A stretch of 27,702 nt of DNA, from positions 1 through 27,702 of the forward strand of contig JAVBKS010000046.1 of assembly GCA_031553935.1 (NCBI GenBank), read 5' to 3'. The notes beneath the pieces are model-generated. The model did not search any database and was not told the DNA's origin. It saw only the letters and a list, made by a program, of their open reading frames with translations. The position numbers and the translations under genes are program-made. Of this stretch, positions 7,376 through 15,129 are shown in pieces; the stretch's first letter is position 1, and each line of letters begins with the position of its first letter. This DNA comes from JAISDD01 sp031553935 (GTDB lineage: Bacteria > Bacillota > Syntrophomonadia > Syntrophomonadales > Syntrophomonadaceae).

Positions 7376-8431
7376 ATGAGAAAATCGAATATTTATAAAT
7401 TCGTCAGAGCATTGTTATTAATGCAGGTTTTTATGTTATTGCTCTTTATCGGTGTTGGAATTGATTTTAATAAATGGAGCCAAATTACCCATTTGGTCAA
7501 TTTGAACGGAGAGGCAGTGATGGGGTCTCTATCTGGATTACAAATCAGCAATGACTTTGGCAAGCTTCTATTACAAGAAGCAAGTGTAATGATAACTGCT
7601 AATCCTGAGGAAGCAAAGGTAAAGCATGATTATTTGGGACATGATTTGCCCCGGGATTTATTGTTAGCAAATATTCAAGCATTAGCTACTACTGATCGTG
7701 ATTATGATATTAGCCAGAGCGAAGAGATAGAGCCCAAAAGCGAAGCAATAGTTTCGGAGTCACCGGAAATTATTGCTGCCGACAGCCCTTTGAATACGAA
7801 TAGCGACTATTTTGAATTGTTTACAGGCAAAAAAGCTGCGTTATACTGCACTCATTCTGGAGAGAGTTACATTCCGGACAGCGGTGATGCTCGGGTGGAA
7901 AAAGAAGGGCTGATCAATGATGTTGCTGTCAGCCTTAGCGAGTCATTGAGCCTGCAGGGCTTGGAATGCGATTTTATCAGTACAGTTCACGATTTTCCGG
8001 ATTTCAATAAAAGTTATACCAATTCAAGAGAAACCGTCAATAAAGTTATTGCCCAGAATCCGAATAAGCTTCTTGCTCTTTTCGATATCCATAGGGACAG
8101 TATACCTGGACTAAAGAATGCTGATACTATCACTGTAGATGGAGAGAAGGCGGCAGTTATCTTGATAATAGTTGGAACTAACGAAAGAAAGAAGCACGAT
8201 CATTGGCAAGAAAATTTGGATTTTGCGAATAGATTAAAAAAGCAGAGTGACAAACTGTATCCTGGTTTGATTAAAGCTGTGCGGACAAAGGCCGGAACAT
8301 ATAATCAAGAGTTTCATAATCACGCACTTTTACTTGAATTCGGCAGTGATCAAAATACTCTGGAAGAATGCAAGTATTCGACCCAACTTTTTGCCGACAT
8401 TTTGCTCGAGGTTTTAAAGGCAGAAAAATGA
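7376..8431 (+). CDS. spoIIP: Stage II sporulation protein P (cell-wall amidase/endopeptidase)
   Basis: This 351-residue protein starts at ATG 7376 with GAGGTGG at 7363-7369; the open frame runs further upstream to 7307 without a ribosome binding site. Residues 12-30 are one membrane anchor, residues 31-145 a variable linker, and residues 146-351 the catalytic domain. Signature elements are CTHSGESYIP (158-167), LFDIHRDSI (235-243), IIVGTNERK (264-272), YNQEF (309-313) and LLLEFGSDQNTLEE (318-331), with the histidines and glutamates of the amidase_3-like zinc site. SpoIIP works with SpoIID and SpoIIM at the septum during engulfment, thinning peptidoglycan so that the mother-cell membrane can move. 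This shows that the organism belongs to an endospore-forming lineage. I found no clear sporulation-sigma promoter in front of it. Confidence 0.93.
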   Translation: MRKSNIYKFVRALLLMQVFMLLLFIGVGIDFNKWSQITHLVNLNGEAVMGSLSGLQISNDFGKLLLQEASVMITANPEEAKVKHDYLGHDLPRDLLLANIQALATTDRDYDISQSEEIEPKSEAIVSESPEIIAADSPLNTNSDYFELFTGKKAALYCTHSGESYIPDSGDARVEKEGLINDVAVSLSESLSLQGLECDFISTVHDFPDFNKSYTNSRETVNKVIAQNPNKLLALFDIHRDSIPGLKNADTITVDGEKAAVILIIVGTNERKKHDHWQENLDFANRLKKQSDKLYPGLIKAVRTKAGTYNQEFHNHALLLEFGSDQNTLEECKYSTQLFADILLEVLKAEK

Positions 8432-8661
8432 TTTCGCTCATAAAAAAATTAACAGTTATATTTATACTGTTATTAATAGTTGTCATTGGTCTTAATGTTA
8501 GTAATGAAGGTATTAATAAACTGCTTTCCAAAGAACCGGAACCAGTGGTTGCCCTCAATTATAGCAAACAGAAGTTAAACCTAGATTTGCTGGGCAATAG
8601 TTATGAGGTTGACCTTCATGCCATAGGAAATTCAATTACTTCAGTAATAAATGGCCGCTAA
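8428..8661 (+). CDS. Small single-pass membrane protein overlapping spoIIP
   Basis: This 77-residue protein has an ATG at 8428 that overlaps the spoIIP TGA (ATGA), which suggests translational coupling. Residues 4-23 (LIKKLTVIFILLLIVVIGLN) are a membrane helix. The remaining roughly 50 residues are hydrophilic and contain LLGNSYEVDLHAIGNSI. No known motif is visible and I do not recognise the family. Because of the overlap it is probably made with SpoIIP in the mother cell during sporulation and may act at the engulfing membrane; that role is inference. A stretch of 76 bp separates it from murJ. Confidence 0.65.
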   Translation: MISLIKKLTVIFILLLIVVIGLNVSNEGINKLLSKEPEPVVALNYSKQKLNLDLLGNSYEVDLHAIGNSITSVINGR

Positions 8662-8725
8662 CCACGATTGGTGAGGGCAAGATTTCGGAAGCAAGTGTCT
8701 CGCATTTGTATGCAAATCACTTGAT

Positions 8726-8740
8726 GGAGGGGTTGTTCTG
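8726..8740 (+). promoter_or_regulatory. Ribosome binding site and CTG start of murJ
   Basis: GGAGGGG (8726-8732) followed after five bases by CTG (8738-8740) is the only good initiation context in this frame. It points to non-AUG initiation, or to a sequencing change of A/T/G to C at that base. Confidence 0.55.
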
Positions 8741-10312
8741 AATAAAACGGCAAACCGTTTAGCAAATGCTGCTTTCCTATTGATCATAACTATTTCTTTA
8801 AGCAGGCTGCTTGGTTATGGTCGTGAAGTGGTAATGACTTATTATTTTGGGATAAACTATTTTACTGATACATATCGTGCCGCTTTTTCGGTCCCGGATT
8901 TTCTATATTTGTTACTGGCGGGTGGCGCAATCGGATCAGCGCTTATTCCGGTTTTTAGTGCCTATTTATCTGAAGGCAATAGAACTCAGGCTTGGAAGTC
9001 TGTTAGTATCGCATTTAACTATACCATGATAGTTATGCTAGTTCTATTGATTCCGGCATATGCTTTGACATTTGACTTAATCAGGCTGTTAGTGCCGGGG
9101 TTACCCCAGGAATATTTTGGCTTGGCAGTATATATGGCCCATATCATGTTTATTCAAACGGTTTTTATGATTATGAATGGCTTCTCTATGGGTGTCCTAA
9201 ACTCTAACGGAAATTTTCTAGCCCCTGCAATGGGGAGTCTTCTATATAATGTCTTTATAATTATTATCGGAGCCTGCTTAGTTCATCGTTTTGGTATAAC
9301 TGCTTTTGCTTATGGGGTCGTAGTAGGGGCAGTTATTAGTTTCTTAGTTCAAATACCTGCCTTAAGGCGAGCCGGCTGCCGTTATTACCTTTCATTTAAT
9401 TGGAAGGATCCGGGGTTTAAGAAAATTATCGCCTTAATGGTACCGGTGATGATTGGTTTGGGGCTAGGGCAGTTTAATGCATTTGTCAGCCAAAACTTAG
9501 CCTCCAATTTAGGCGCTGGGGTTGTTACAGCACTTAATCTCGCTCAGAAAATAATTAACTTTCCCATTGGCATTTTTGGAGTTTCTATTGCAGCGGCAAT
9601 TTTCCCAACTCTATCTGTACTGGCGGCCCAAAAAGACATCTTGGGGTTCACAAGAGCGACATCTATTGGGTTGCGAGCAATTATTGTCATCATGATTCCG
9701 GCGGCTGTAGGTTTGATTATTATTGGCAAACCCTTGTTAGCCCTTTGTTTTCAGCAGGGTTTATTTACACCAGCCATGACCAATATGATTTATAATGTGT
9801 TGATTTTTTATGCTCTTAGCCTTTTCGCTTACGCGGGAGCAATGGTCGTTGACCGCGGATTTTACTCACTTGAAGATACTAAAACGCCGGTTATTGTTTC
9901 TGTGATCGCGATAATTGCCAATATATGGGCGGCACTTAGTTTGGTTGGAATTATGCAAGAGTGTGGCTTGGCTCTGGCGTACTCATTTGCCGGGATAATC
10001 AATCTATTCATTTTGTTAGCATGTCTGCGCTATAAGATTGGCCATATTGACGGCCGGAAAATCATTGCCAGTCTTGTTTATTCGATGATTGCGTCCGTAT
10101 TTATGGCAATAGCAATCCGGGCACTTAACTACTTGATGCTGCCTTATTTTGATCTGGAGTCAAAGCTTGGCTTGTTATTAGTTGTTGGAATAGATGTGAT
10201 CATTGGAGTGATTGTCTATGTTTTAGCGCTATACCCATTCCACCTGCAAGAAACTGAGCTTATAATTGAGTTAGCTAAGCGAAAACTTGGCATTAATAAT
10301 GGGCGTTTATAA
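8738..10312 (+). CDS. murJ: Lipid II flippase MurJ (MviN family)
   Basis: This polytopic protein of 524 residues with about 14 hydrophobic segments is in the MVF/MurJ size range. Conserved features are ISLSRLLGYGREVV near the N-terminus, TDTYRAAFSVPDFLYLLLAGGAIGSALIPVFSAYL, and a middle GVFGVSIAAAIFPTLS-like segment. MurJ exports lipid-linked peptidoglycan precursor across the cytoplasmic membrane. The best start is a rare CTG at 8738: GGAGGGG at 8726-8732 lies five bases upstream, and the resulting start NKTANRLANAAFLL gives the expected short lead-in before the first helix. The alternative TTG at 8780 would cut into helix 1 and lacks a ribosome binding site. Its place after spoIIP could mean a sporulation-time copy; the sequence does not decide this. 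Confidence 0.88.
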   Translation: MNKTANRLANAAFLLIITISLSRLLGYGREVVMTYYFGINYFTDTYRAAFSVPDFLYLLLAGGAIGSALIPVFSAYLSEGNRTQAWKSVSIAFNYTMIVMLVLLIPAYALTFDLIRLLVPGLPQEYFGLAVYMAHIMFIQTVFMIMNGFSMGVLNSNGNFLAPAMGSLLYNVFIIIIGACLVHRFGITAFAYGVVVGAVISFLVQIPALRRAGCRYYLSFNWKDPGFKKIIALMVPVMIGLGLGQFNAFVSQNLASNLGAGVVTALNLAQKIINFPIGIFGVSIAAAIFPTLSVLAAQKDILGFTRATSIGLRAIIVIMIPAAVGLIIIGKPLLALCFQQGLFTPAMTNMIYNVLIFYALSLFAYAGAMVVDRGFYSLEDTKTPVIVSVIAIIANIWAALSLVGIMQECGLALAYSFAGIINLFILLACLRYKIGHIDGRKIIASLVYSMIASVFMAIAIRALNYLMLPYFDLESKLGLLLVVGIDVIIGVIVYVLALYPFHLQETELIIELAKRKLGINNGRL

Positions 10313-10336
10313 TTGATGATCAATTTATAGCTGTAA

Positions 10337-10365
10337 TTGTATAAGCATGATATTTTGGTTATAAT
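10337..10365 (+). promoter_or_regulatory. Sigma-A promoter of lepA-hemW
   Basis: TTGTAT (10337-10342) and consensus TATAAT (10360-10365) are spaced by 17 bp, 39 bp before the lepA start. Confidence 0.7.
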
Positions 10366-10404
10366 TTATTAATGATTTGAATTACGCCTTTATGGGGGAT
10401 TGCT

Positions 10405-12204
10405 TTGCAGGAAAACATACGAAATTTTAGTATCATTGCACATATAGATCATGGGAAATCGACTTTGGCAGATCGTATTTTAGAATATACCGGGGCTTTA
10501 AGTGCCCGTGAGATGAAAGAACAGTTTCTGGACAAGATGGATTTGGAAAGGGAAAAAGGGATTACTATTAAGCTGCAGCCGGTTCGCTTGAATTTTCGTT
10601 CCCAAGATGGAAACGATTACATTTTGAACCTTATAGATACTCCCGGTCATGTTGATTTTTCCTATGAGGTGTCTAGAAGTTTAGCTGCATGTGAAGGTGC
10701 AGTGCTTCTAGTAGACGCATCGCAGGGTATAGAAGCGCAGACCTTAGCTAATGTTTATTTAGCCATGGATTTAGATCTAGAGATCATTGGCTGTATTAAT
10801 AAAATTGACCTGCCTGGTGCTGAAGTTGAGCTTGTTAAGGAAGAAATGGAAAATGTGCTGGGAATGGATAGGAACGAGATTGTTCCCATTTCAGCAAAAA
10901 TGGGTCAGGGTATTGATGAGTTGTTGGAAACAATTATTAAACGTATCCCGCCCCCAACTGGAGACGAAAATAATGAATTTCAGGCATTGATTTTTGATTC
11001 ATATTTCGACCCTTATAAAGGTGCAATTTCATATATAAGAGTTGTATCAGGTCAAGTGAACAAAGGTGACCAAATAATGATGATGGCCAGCGGCAAGCAA
11101 TTCGAGATCGCGGAATTGGGAGTCATTAATCCTTATATGTTGGAAGTAAAAACCCTTAAGGCTGGGGAGGTTGGCTATTTAGCTGCTGGAATAAAAAATG
11201 TTGCTGACACCAAAGTTGGGGACACAATTACCTTAGCGAAAGAACCGGCAGCAAACCCGCTTCCCGGTTATAAAGAAGTTAAGCCCATGGTGTATTGTGG
11301 CATTTACCCACTTGAGAACACTGATTTTGAGAGATTAAGAGATGCTATTGAGAAGCTGCGCTTGAATGATTCAGCTCTAGTCGCAGAGCCGGAGAGTTCC
11401 GATGCGCTTGGCTTCGGATTTCGATGCGGATTTTTAGGGCTTTTGCATCTTGAAATCGTTAAAGAAAGATTAGAAAGAGAATATGATCTTAGTCTTTTGG
11501 CTACCTCGCCTAGTGTGGTTTATAGAATCAGTCTTACGGATGGAAGTGAAATGGCTGTTCAAAACCCATCCTATTGGCCGCCAATCCAGAAAGTTGAAAA
11601 TATTAAAGAACCATTTGTAAAAGTAACGATAATGATGCCGAATGATTATGTCGGTACCATCATGGAGCTTTGCCAAGAGAAGAGGGGAAGCTTTGTGACC
11701 ATGGAGTATATTACCCCCCAACGAGTCATGATTAGCTATAGACTGCCCTTGGCGGAAATTCTCTATGATTTCTACGATTCATTAAAATCTAGAACCCGTG
11801 GGTATGCGTCACTGGATTACGAGATAAGCGGCTATGAAGTGTCTGATCTGGTTAAGCTCGACGTGCTCTTAAATGGTGAAGTGGTTGATGCACTTAGTTT
11901 TATCGTTCATCGTGACAGAGCGCAAACGCGCGGAAGAGCAATTGCCGAGAAATTACGAAGAATTATTCCTCGTCAAATGTATGAAGTGGTTATTCAAGCG
12001 GCGATTGGTAGCAAAGTAATTGCCCGAGAAACTATAAAGGCGATGCGTAAAGATGTTCTGGCTAAATGTTACGGCGGTGACATAACTAGAAAGAAAAAGC
12101 TGCTGGAAAAGCAAAAAGAGGGCAAGAAGAAAATGAAGCAAATTGGAAAGGTTGAGGTTCCAAAGGATGCTTTCATGTCGGTGATGAGCATAAAAGATGA
12201 ATAA
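10405..12204 (+). CDS. lepA: Translation elongation factor 4 (LepA, GTPase)
   Basis: This 599-residue protein has the standard LepA length. The start is TTG 10405 after GGGGG at 10394-10398. GTPase motifs are AHIDHGKST (12-20), KGITIK (51-56), DTPGH (78-82) and NKIDLPGA (132-139). The unique LepA C-terminal domain is intact (FIVHRDRAQTRGRAIAEKL, later CYGGDITRKKKLLEKQKEGKKKMK). LepA binds the ribosome and affects translocation and initiation or biogenesis. It overlaps hemW by 8 bp, a pairing conserved across Firmicutes, so the two share a transcript. Confidence 0.97.
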   Translation: MQENIRNFSIIAHIDHGKSTLADRILEYTGALSAREMKEQFLDKMDLEREKGITIKLQPVRLNFRSQDGNDYILNLIDTPGHVDFSYEVSRSLAACEGAVLLVDASQGIEAQTLANVYLAMDLDLEIIGCINKIDLPGAEVELVKEEMENVLGMDRNEIVPISAKMGQGIDELLETIIKRIPPPTGDENNEFQALIFDSYFDPYKGAISYIRVVSGQVNKGDQIMMMASGKQFEIAELGVINPYMLEVKTLKAGEVGYLAAGIKNVADTKVGDTITLAKEPAANPLPGYKEVKPMVYCGIYPLENTDFERLRDAIEKLRLNDSALVAEPESSDALGFGFRCGFLGLLHLEIVKERLEREYDLSLLATSPSVVYRISLTDGSEMAVQNPSYWPPIQKVENIKEPFVKVTIMMPNDYVGTIMELCQEKRGSFVTMEYITPQRVMISYRLPLAEILYDFYDSLKSRTRGYASLDYEISGYEVSDLVKLDVLLNGEVVDALSFIVHRDRAQTRGRAIAEKLRRIIPRQMYEVVIQAAIGSKVIARETIKAMRKDVLAKCYGGDITRKKKLLEKQKEGKKKMKQIGKVEVPKDAFMSVMSIKDE

Positions 12205-13354
12205 TAGCTTGCGAAAACTGGCTGTGTATATTCATGTTCCCTTTTGCTTGAGAAAATGTGGTTATTGTGATTTTTTTTCCATAGATGCATTTGATAGCGA
12301 GATTTTGCATGCATATGGAAGAGCTCTGATCGAAGAGACCAAGTTGAATTTGGAGATAATGCAAAATAATTACCAAATTCAATCTATTTATTGGGGAGGG
12401 GGCACACCGAATTTAATAAGCTCATATTATGTTGGTGAAGTAATAACACTAATTAAGAATAATTGCAATTGTGCCGACGATCTCGAAATTTCTATGGAAT
12501 TTAATCCAGGGACATATAAAGATAATTCACTTGATCTTCTTATGGCTAGCGGAATCAATAGAATATCTTTAGGAGTTCAGAGTTTTAATGATGAAGAGCT
12601 GTTATTTTTGGGAAGACTACATAAATGCAAGGAAATATATGAGTTTATTGATGAACTTGCCCGTCTAGGCTTTAAGAATTACAATATCGATTTGATTTTT
12701 GGTATTCCGGGGCAAACTTTGATTAGCTGGCAGGAAAAATTGAGCCGCGCACTTGCGGTCGATCCAGCTCATATATCAACTTACTTATTGCAACTGAGTA
12801 ATGAAGTGCCTTTAGGCAAATCCGTAATGGCCGGAGAGGTCGTGCTTCCCGATGATGATTATGCCGCTGATTTGTACGAAATGGCAACCCTGACTCTATG
12901 CAGACATGGTTATGAGCAATATGAGATTTCGAATTTTGCTAAGCCTAATCGACGGTGCAAGCACAATTTGATTTATTGGAATTCAGAAAACTATCTTGGA
13001 CTTGGAAGCGGTGCAGTGAGTTTTATAGATGCCTGCAGATATAAAAATGAAGAGGATGTCAACGCCTATGTGTTGAATCTATTAAGTAGCAAAAGGGCTC
13101 CGAGTATAGTTTTGGAGCATTTAAACAGTGTAGGACTCCATGAAGAGGCGTTAATACTAGGACTGCGCCTTGCTGATGGAATAGATACATTAGAATTCAG
13201 CAAAAAACATCATATAGACGTACTGAGCAAATATCAGGAAACAATAGATAAATATATATCTGCTGGATTTTTATGCTATCAAGATAATAGATTGAAATTA
13301 GAGCCGAGGGCCTACTTTATTTCCAATTTGATCTTTTCTGACTTTTTATCTTGA
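12197..13354 (+). CDS. hemW: HemW, heme chaperone-like radical SAM protein
   Basis: This 385-residue protein carries the radical SAM cluster motif VPFCLRKCGYC (Cys17, Cys21, Cys24), YWGGGTPN for SAM binding, and the HNxxYW signature (His256 in KHNLIYWNSENYLGLG) that marks HemW rather than the true coproporphyrinogen dehydrogenase HemN. Such proteins bind heme and have been proposed to deliver it to respiratory enzymes; older annotations call them oxygen-independent coproporphyrinogen III oxidases. ATG 12197 lies inside the last codons of lepA, which implies coupled translation. The hrcA promoter begins nine bases after its stop. Confidence 0.93.
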   Translation: MNNSLRKLAVYIHVPFCLRKCGYCDFFSIDAFDSEILHAYGRALIEETKLNLEIMQNNYQIQSIYWGGGTPNLISSYYVGEVITLIKNNCNCADDLEISMEFNPGTYKDNSLDLLMASGINRISLGVQSFNDEELLFLGRLHKCKEIYEFIDELARLGFKNYNIDLIFGIPGQTLISWQEKLSRALAVDPAHISTYLLQLSNEVPLGKSVMAGEVVLPDDDYAADLYEMATLTLCRHGYEQYEISNFAKPNRRCKHNLIYWNSENYLGLGSGAVSFIDACRYKNEEDVNAYVLNLLSSKRAPSIVLEHLNSVGLHEEALILGLRLADGIDTLEFSKKHHIDVLSKYQETIDKYISAGFLCYQDNRLKLEPRAYFISNLIFSDFLS

Positions 13355-13362
13355 TGGAATAC

Positions 13363-13391
13363 TTGACAAATATTGACGTGGGTGATATTTT
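13363..13391 (+). promoter_or_regulatory. Sigma-A promoter of the hrcA heat-shock operon
   Basis: Consensus TTGACA (13363-13368) and TATTTT (13386-13391) are 17 bp apart, predicting a start near 13398, immediately upstream of the CIRCE operator. Confidence 0.7.
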
Positions 13392-13403
13392 TTTAATAAA
13401 TGG

Positions 13404-13430
13404 TTAGCACTCGCTTAAGGAGAGTGCTAA
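13404..13430 (+). promoter_or_regulatory. CIRCE operator bound by HrcA
   Basis: TTAGCACTC (13404-13412), a nine-base spacer and GAGTGCTAA (13422-13430) are an exact match to the CIRCE inverted repeat. It lies in the 5' leader just before hrcA and should place hrcA-grpE-dnaK-dnaJ under heat-inducible HrcA repression with GroE feedback. Confidence 0.97.
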
Positions 13431-13444
13431 CAAGGGTAGATGAC

Positions 13445-14476
13445 ATGCCAATAGATGACAGAAAAAAAGCAATATTAGCTGCAATAATTAAGGACTATGT
13501 AGAGACTGCTGAACCGGTTGGTTCACGTGCAATTGTAAAAAAGTATTTGCTTAATATCAGTGCAGCGACTGTGCGTAATGAAATGGCCGATTTAGAAGAG
13601 ATGGGTTTTTTAGAGCAACTCCACACTTCATCTGGGAGGATTCCTTCTGAACAGGGATTTAGGTATTTTGTTGACTTCATGATGGAAAAAGAAAGTTTAA
13701 CCGAGCAGGAACTTGATACCATTAGAGGGGTTTTAGCAGGACAAATGCCGGAGTGGTTAAAAATTACCGAGAAAATTGGCAATTTTCTTTCCAATGTCAC
13801 TAATTATGCGTCATTTATTGTATTGCCGGCATTCAGCCTAAACGAATTCAAGCATATGGAGATATTGCCCATGGAACCGGGCAAAGCGGTTGTCTTTTTA
13901 ATCAGTGACATGGGAATCATAATGCATCGTCAAATAGAAGTAGCTGAATCGGTGACCCCAGAGGAACTGAATGAAATAGCGGGACAATTCAACCGAGCAT
14001 TCAAGAACAAACGAATTGGTGATATTAATAGAAAGAACTTGCAAGAACTGCGAGATCATCTGAAGAGGCGCCGAAAAATCATTGAAAGAGCTTTGGAAGC
14101 AGTTGAAGTAATGCTTGATGAAAACCTCGATGAGAAGGTATTAATCAGCGGCACTTTGAATATGCTAAATGAGCCGGAATTTAAAGATTTAGACCGTTTG
14201 AAAAGAATTTTGACTCTATTTGGGGAAGAGGGATTTTTGCATAGCGTAATTCCACCTGATTCACCGTCTTCAGATTCAGAAGCTAACATTATGATTGGCA
14301 GCGAGATAGTAAAGCAAGATATGAAAGATCTGTCTTTGGTTTATTCTGAATTTCAGAATAACAGTCTGGTTGGCAGGGTTGGTTTGATAGGACCGGTTAG
14401 GATGGAGTATGGTAAGGCAGCTGGTGCTGTAGAGTCTATGAAGATAATTATTGAGGAAATAATGAGACGCCTTTAG
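13445..14476 (+). CDS. hrcA: Heat-inducible transcription repressor HrcA
   Basis: This 343-residue protein starts at ATG 13445 with AAGGG at 13432-13436. An upstream in-frame ATG at 13400 would begin inside the CIRCE operator and is unlikely; MPIDDRKKAILAAIIKDYVETAEPVGSR is the normal HrcA beginning. Residues 1-75 form the winged helix (ISAATVRNEMADLEEMGFLEQLHTSSGRIPSEQGFRYFVD pattern); the rest is the GAF-like dimerisation domain ending in GPVRMEYGKAAGAVESM. It represses its own operon through CIRCE. First gene of the hrcA-grpE-dnaK-dnaJ operon, 47 bp before grpE. Confidence 0.96.
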   Translation: MPIDDRKKAILAAIIKDYVETAEPVGSRAIVKKYLLNISAATVRNEMADLEEMGFLEQLHTSSGRIPSEQGFRYFVDFMMEKESLTEQELDTIRGVLAGQMPEWLKITEKIGNFLSNVTNYASFIVLPAFSLNEFKHMEILPMEPGKAVVFLISDMGIIMHRQIEVAESVTPEELNEIAGQFNRAFKNKRIGDINRKNLQELRDHLKRRRKIIERALEAVEVMLDENLDEKVLISGTLNMLNEPEFKDLDRLKRILTLFGEEGFLHSVIPPDSPSSDSEANIMIGSEIVKQDMKDLSLVYSEFQNNSLVGRVGLIGPVRMEYGKAAGAVESMKIIIEEIMRRL

Positions 14477-14523
14477 TTGATCACTTCTTAATAAATAAAC
14501 TACTGTATTTGAGGTGAACCCAA

Positions 14524-15102
14524 TTGACAGAAAAAGATAATATTATTGACTTAACCGCCATTAAAAAGGATGAACAATTGAAAGAAAATATTGATCAAGA
14601 CCTAAATGCGGCTAACGAAGAGCCCAAGGAAGATGCTGAGACATCAGATAAAGCGATAATCGTAACCCTCGAAACTGAGTTAAAAAATGCCAAAGAACAG
14701 TATTTGAGATCTTTGGCTGATTTGGAAAACTATCGCAAGAGAGCAGCGCGTGAACGTGAGGATTATCTCAAGTTTGCCAATTTGAATTTGGTAAAAAAGA
14801 TTATTCCCATTGTCGATGATTTAGAAAGAGCGCTTTTATTATCGCAAGAAAAGGAGAACTTTGAAGCATTTTATAAAGGAGTGGAGATGATTCTTAAAGG
14901 CTTTACAGAAGCTATTAAGTCTGAAGGGGTTGAAACAATCAGCGCAGAAAAAGGCAAAGCATTCGACCCGGAGTATCATGAAGCTTTAATGATTGAAAGC
15001 TGTGATGATTATGATAATAATGTTGTGATAGAGACCCTGCAAAAAGGATATTTGATAAATGGTAGAATTATTCGGCCTTGTTTAGTAAAAGTAAGCGGAT
15101 AA
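14524..15102 (+). CDS. grpE: GrpE, nucleotide exchange factor of DnaK
   Basis: This 192-residue protein starts at TTG 14524 with GAGGTGA at 14511-14517. The first 45 residues are acidic and disordered. Residues about 48-110 form the long dimeric coiled coil containing YLRSLADLENYRKRAAREREDY-type sequence, followed by the beta wing with FDPEYHEALM and the closing GYLINGRIIRPCLVKVSG. GrpE releases ADP from DnaK. It lies between hrcA and dnaK in the CIRCE operon. Confidence 0.96.
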   Translation: MTEKDNIIDLTAIKKDEQLKENIDQDLNAANEEPKEDAETSDKAIIVTLETELKNAKEQYLRSLADLENYRKRAAREREDYLKFANLNLVKKIIPIVDDLERALLLSQEKENFEAFYKGVEMILKGFTEAIKSEGVETISAEKGKAFDPEYHEALMIESCDDYDNNVVIETLQKGYLINGRIIRPCLVKVSG

Positions 15103-15129
15103 TTTTTCTCGTACGGAGGTGCAAAAGAA

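Noticed and set aside
13400..13444. Earlier in-frame ATG for hrcA
   Set aside because: It lies directly at the CIRCE operator, adds non-homologous residues and has no ribosome binding site; the family N-terminus begins at 13445.
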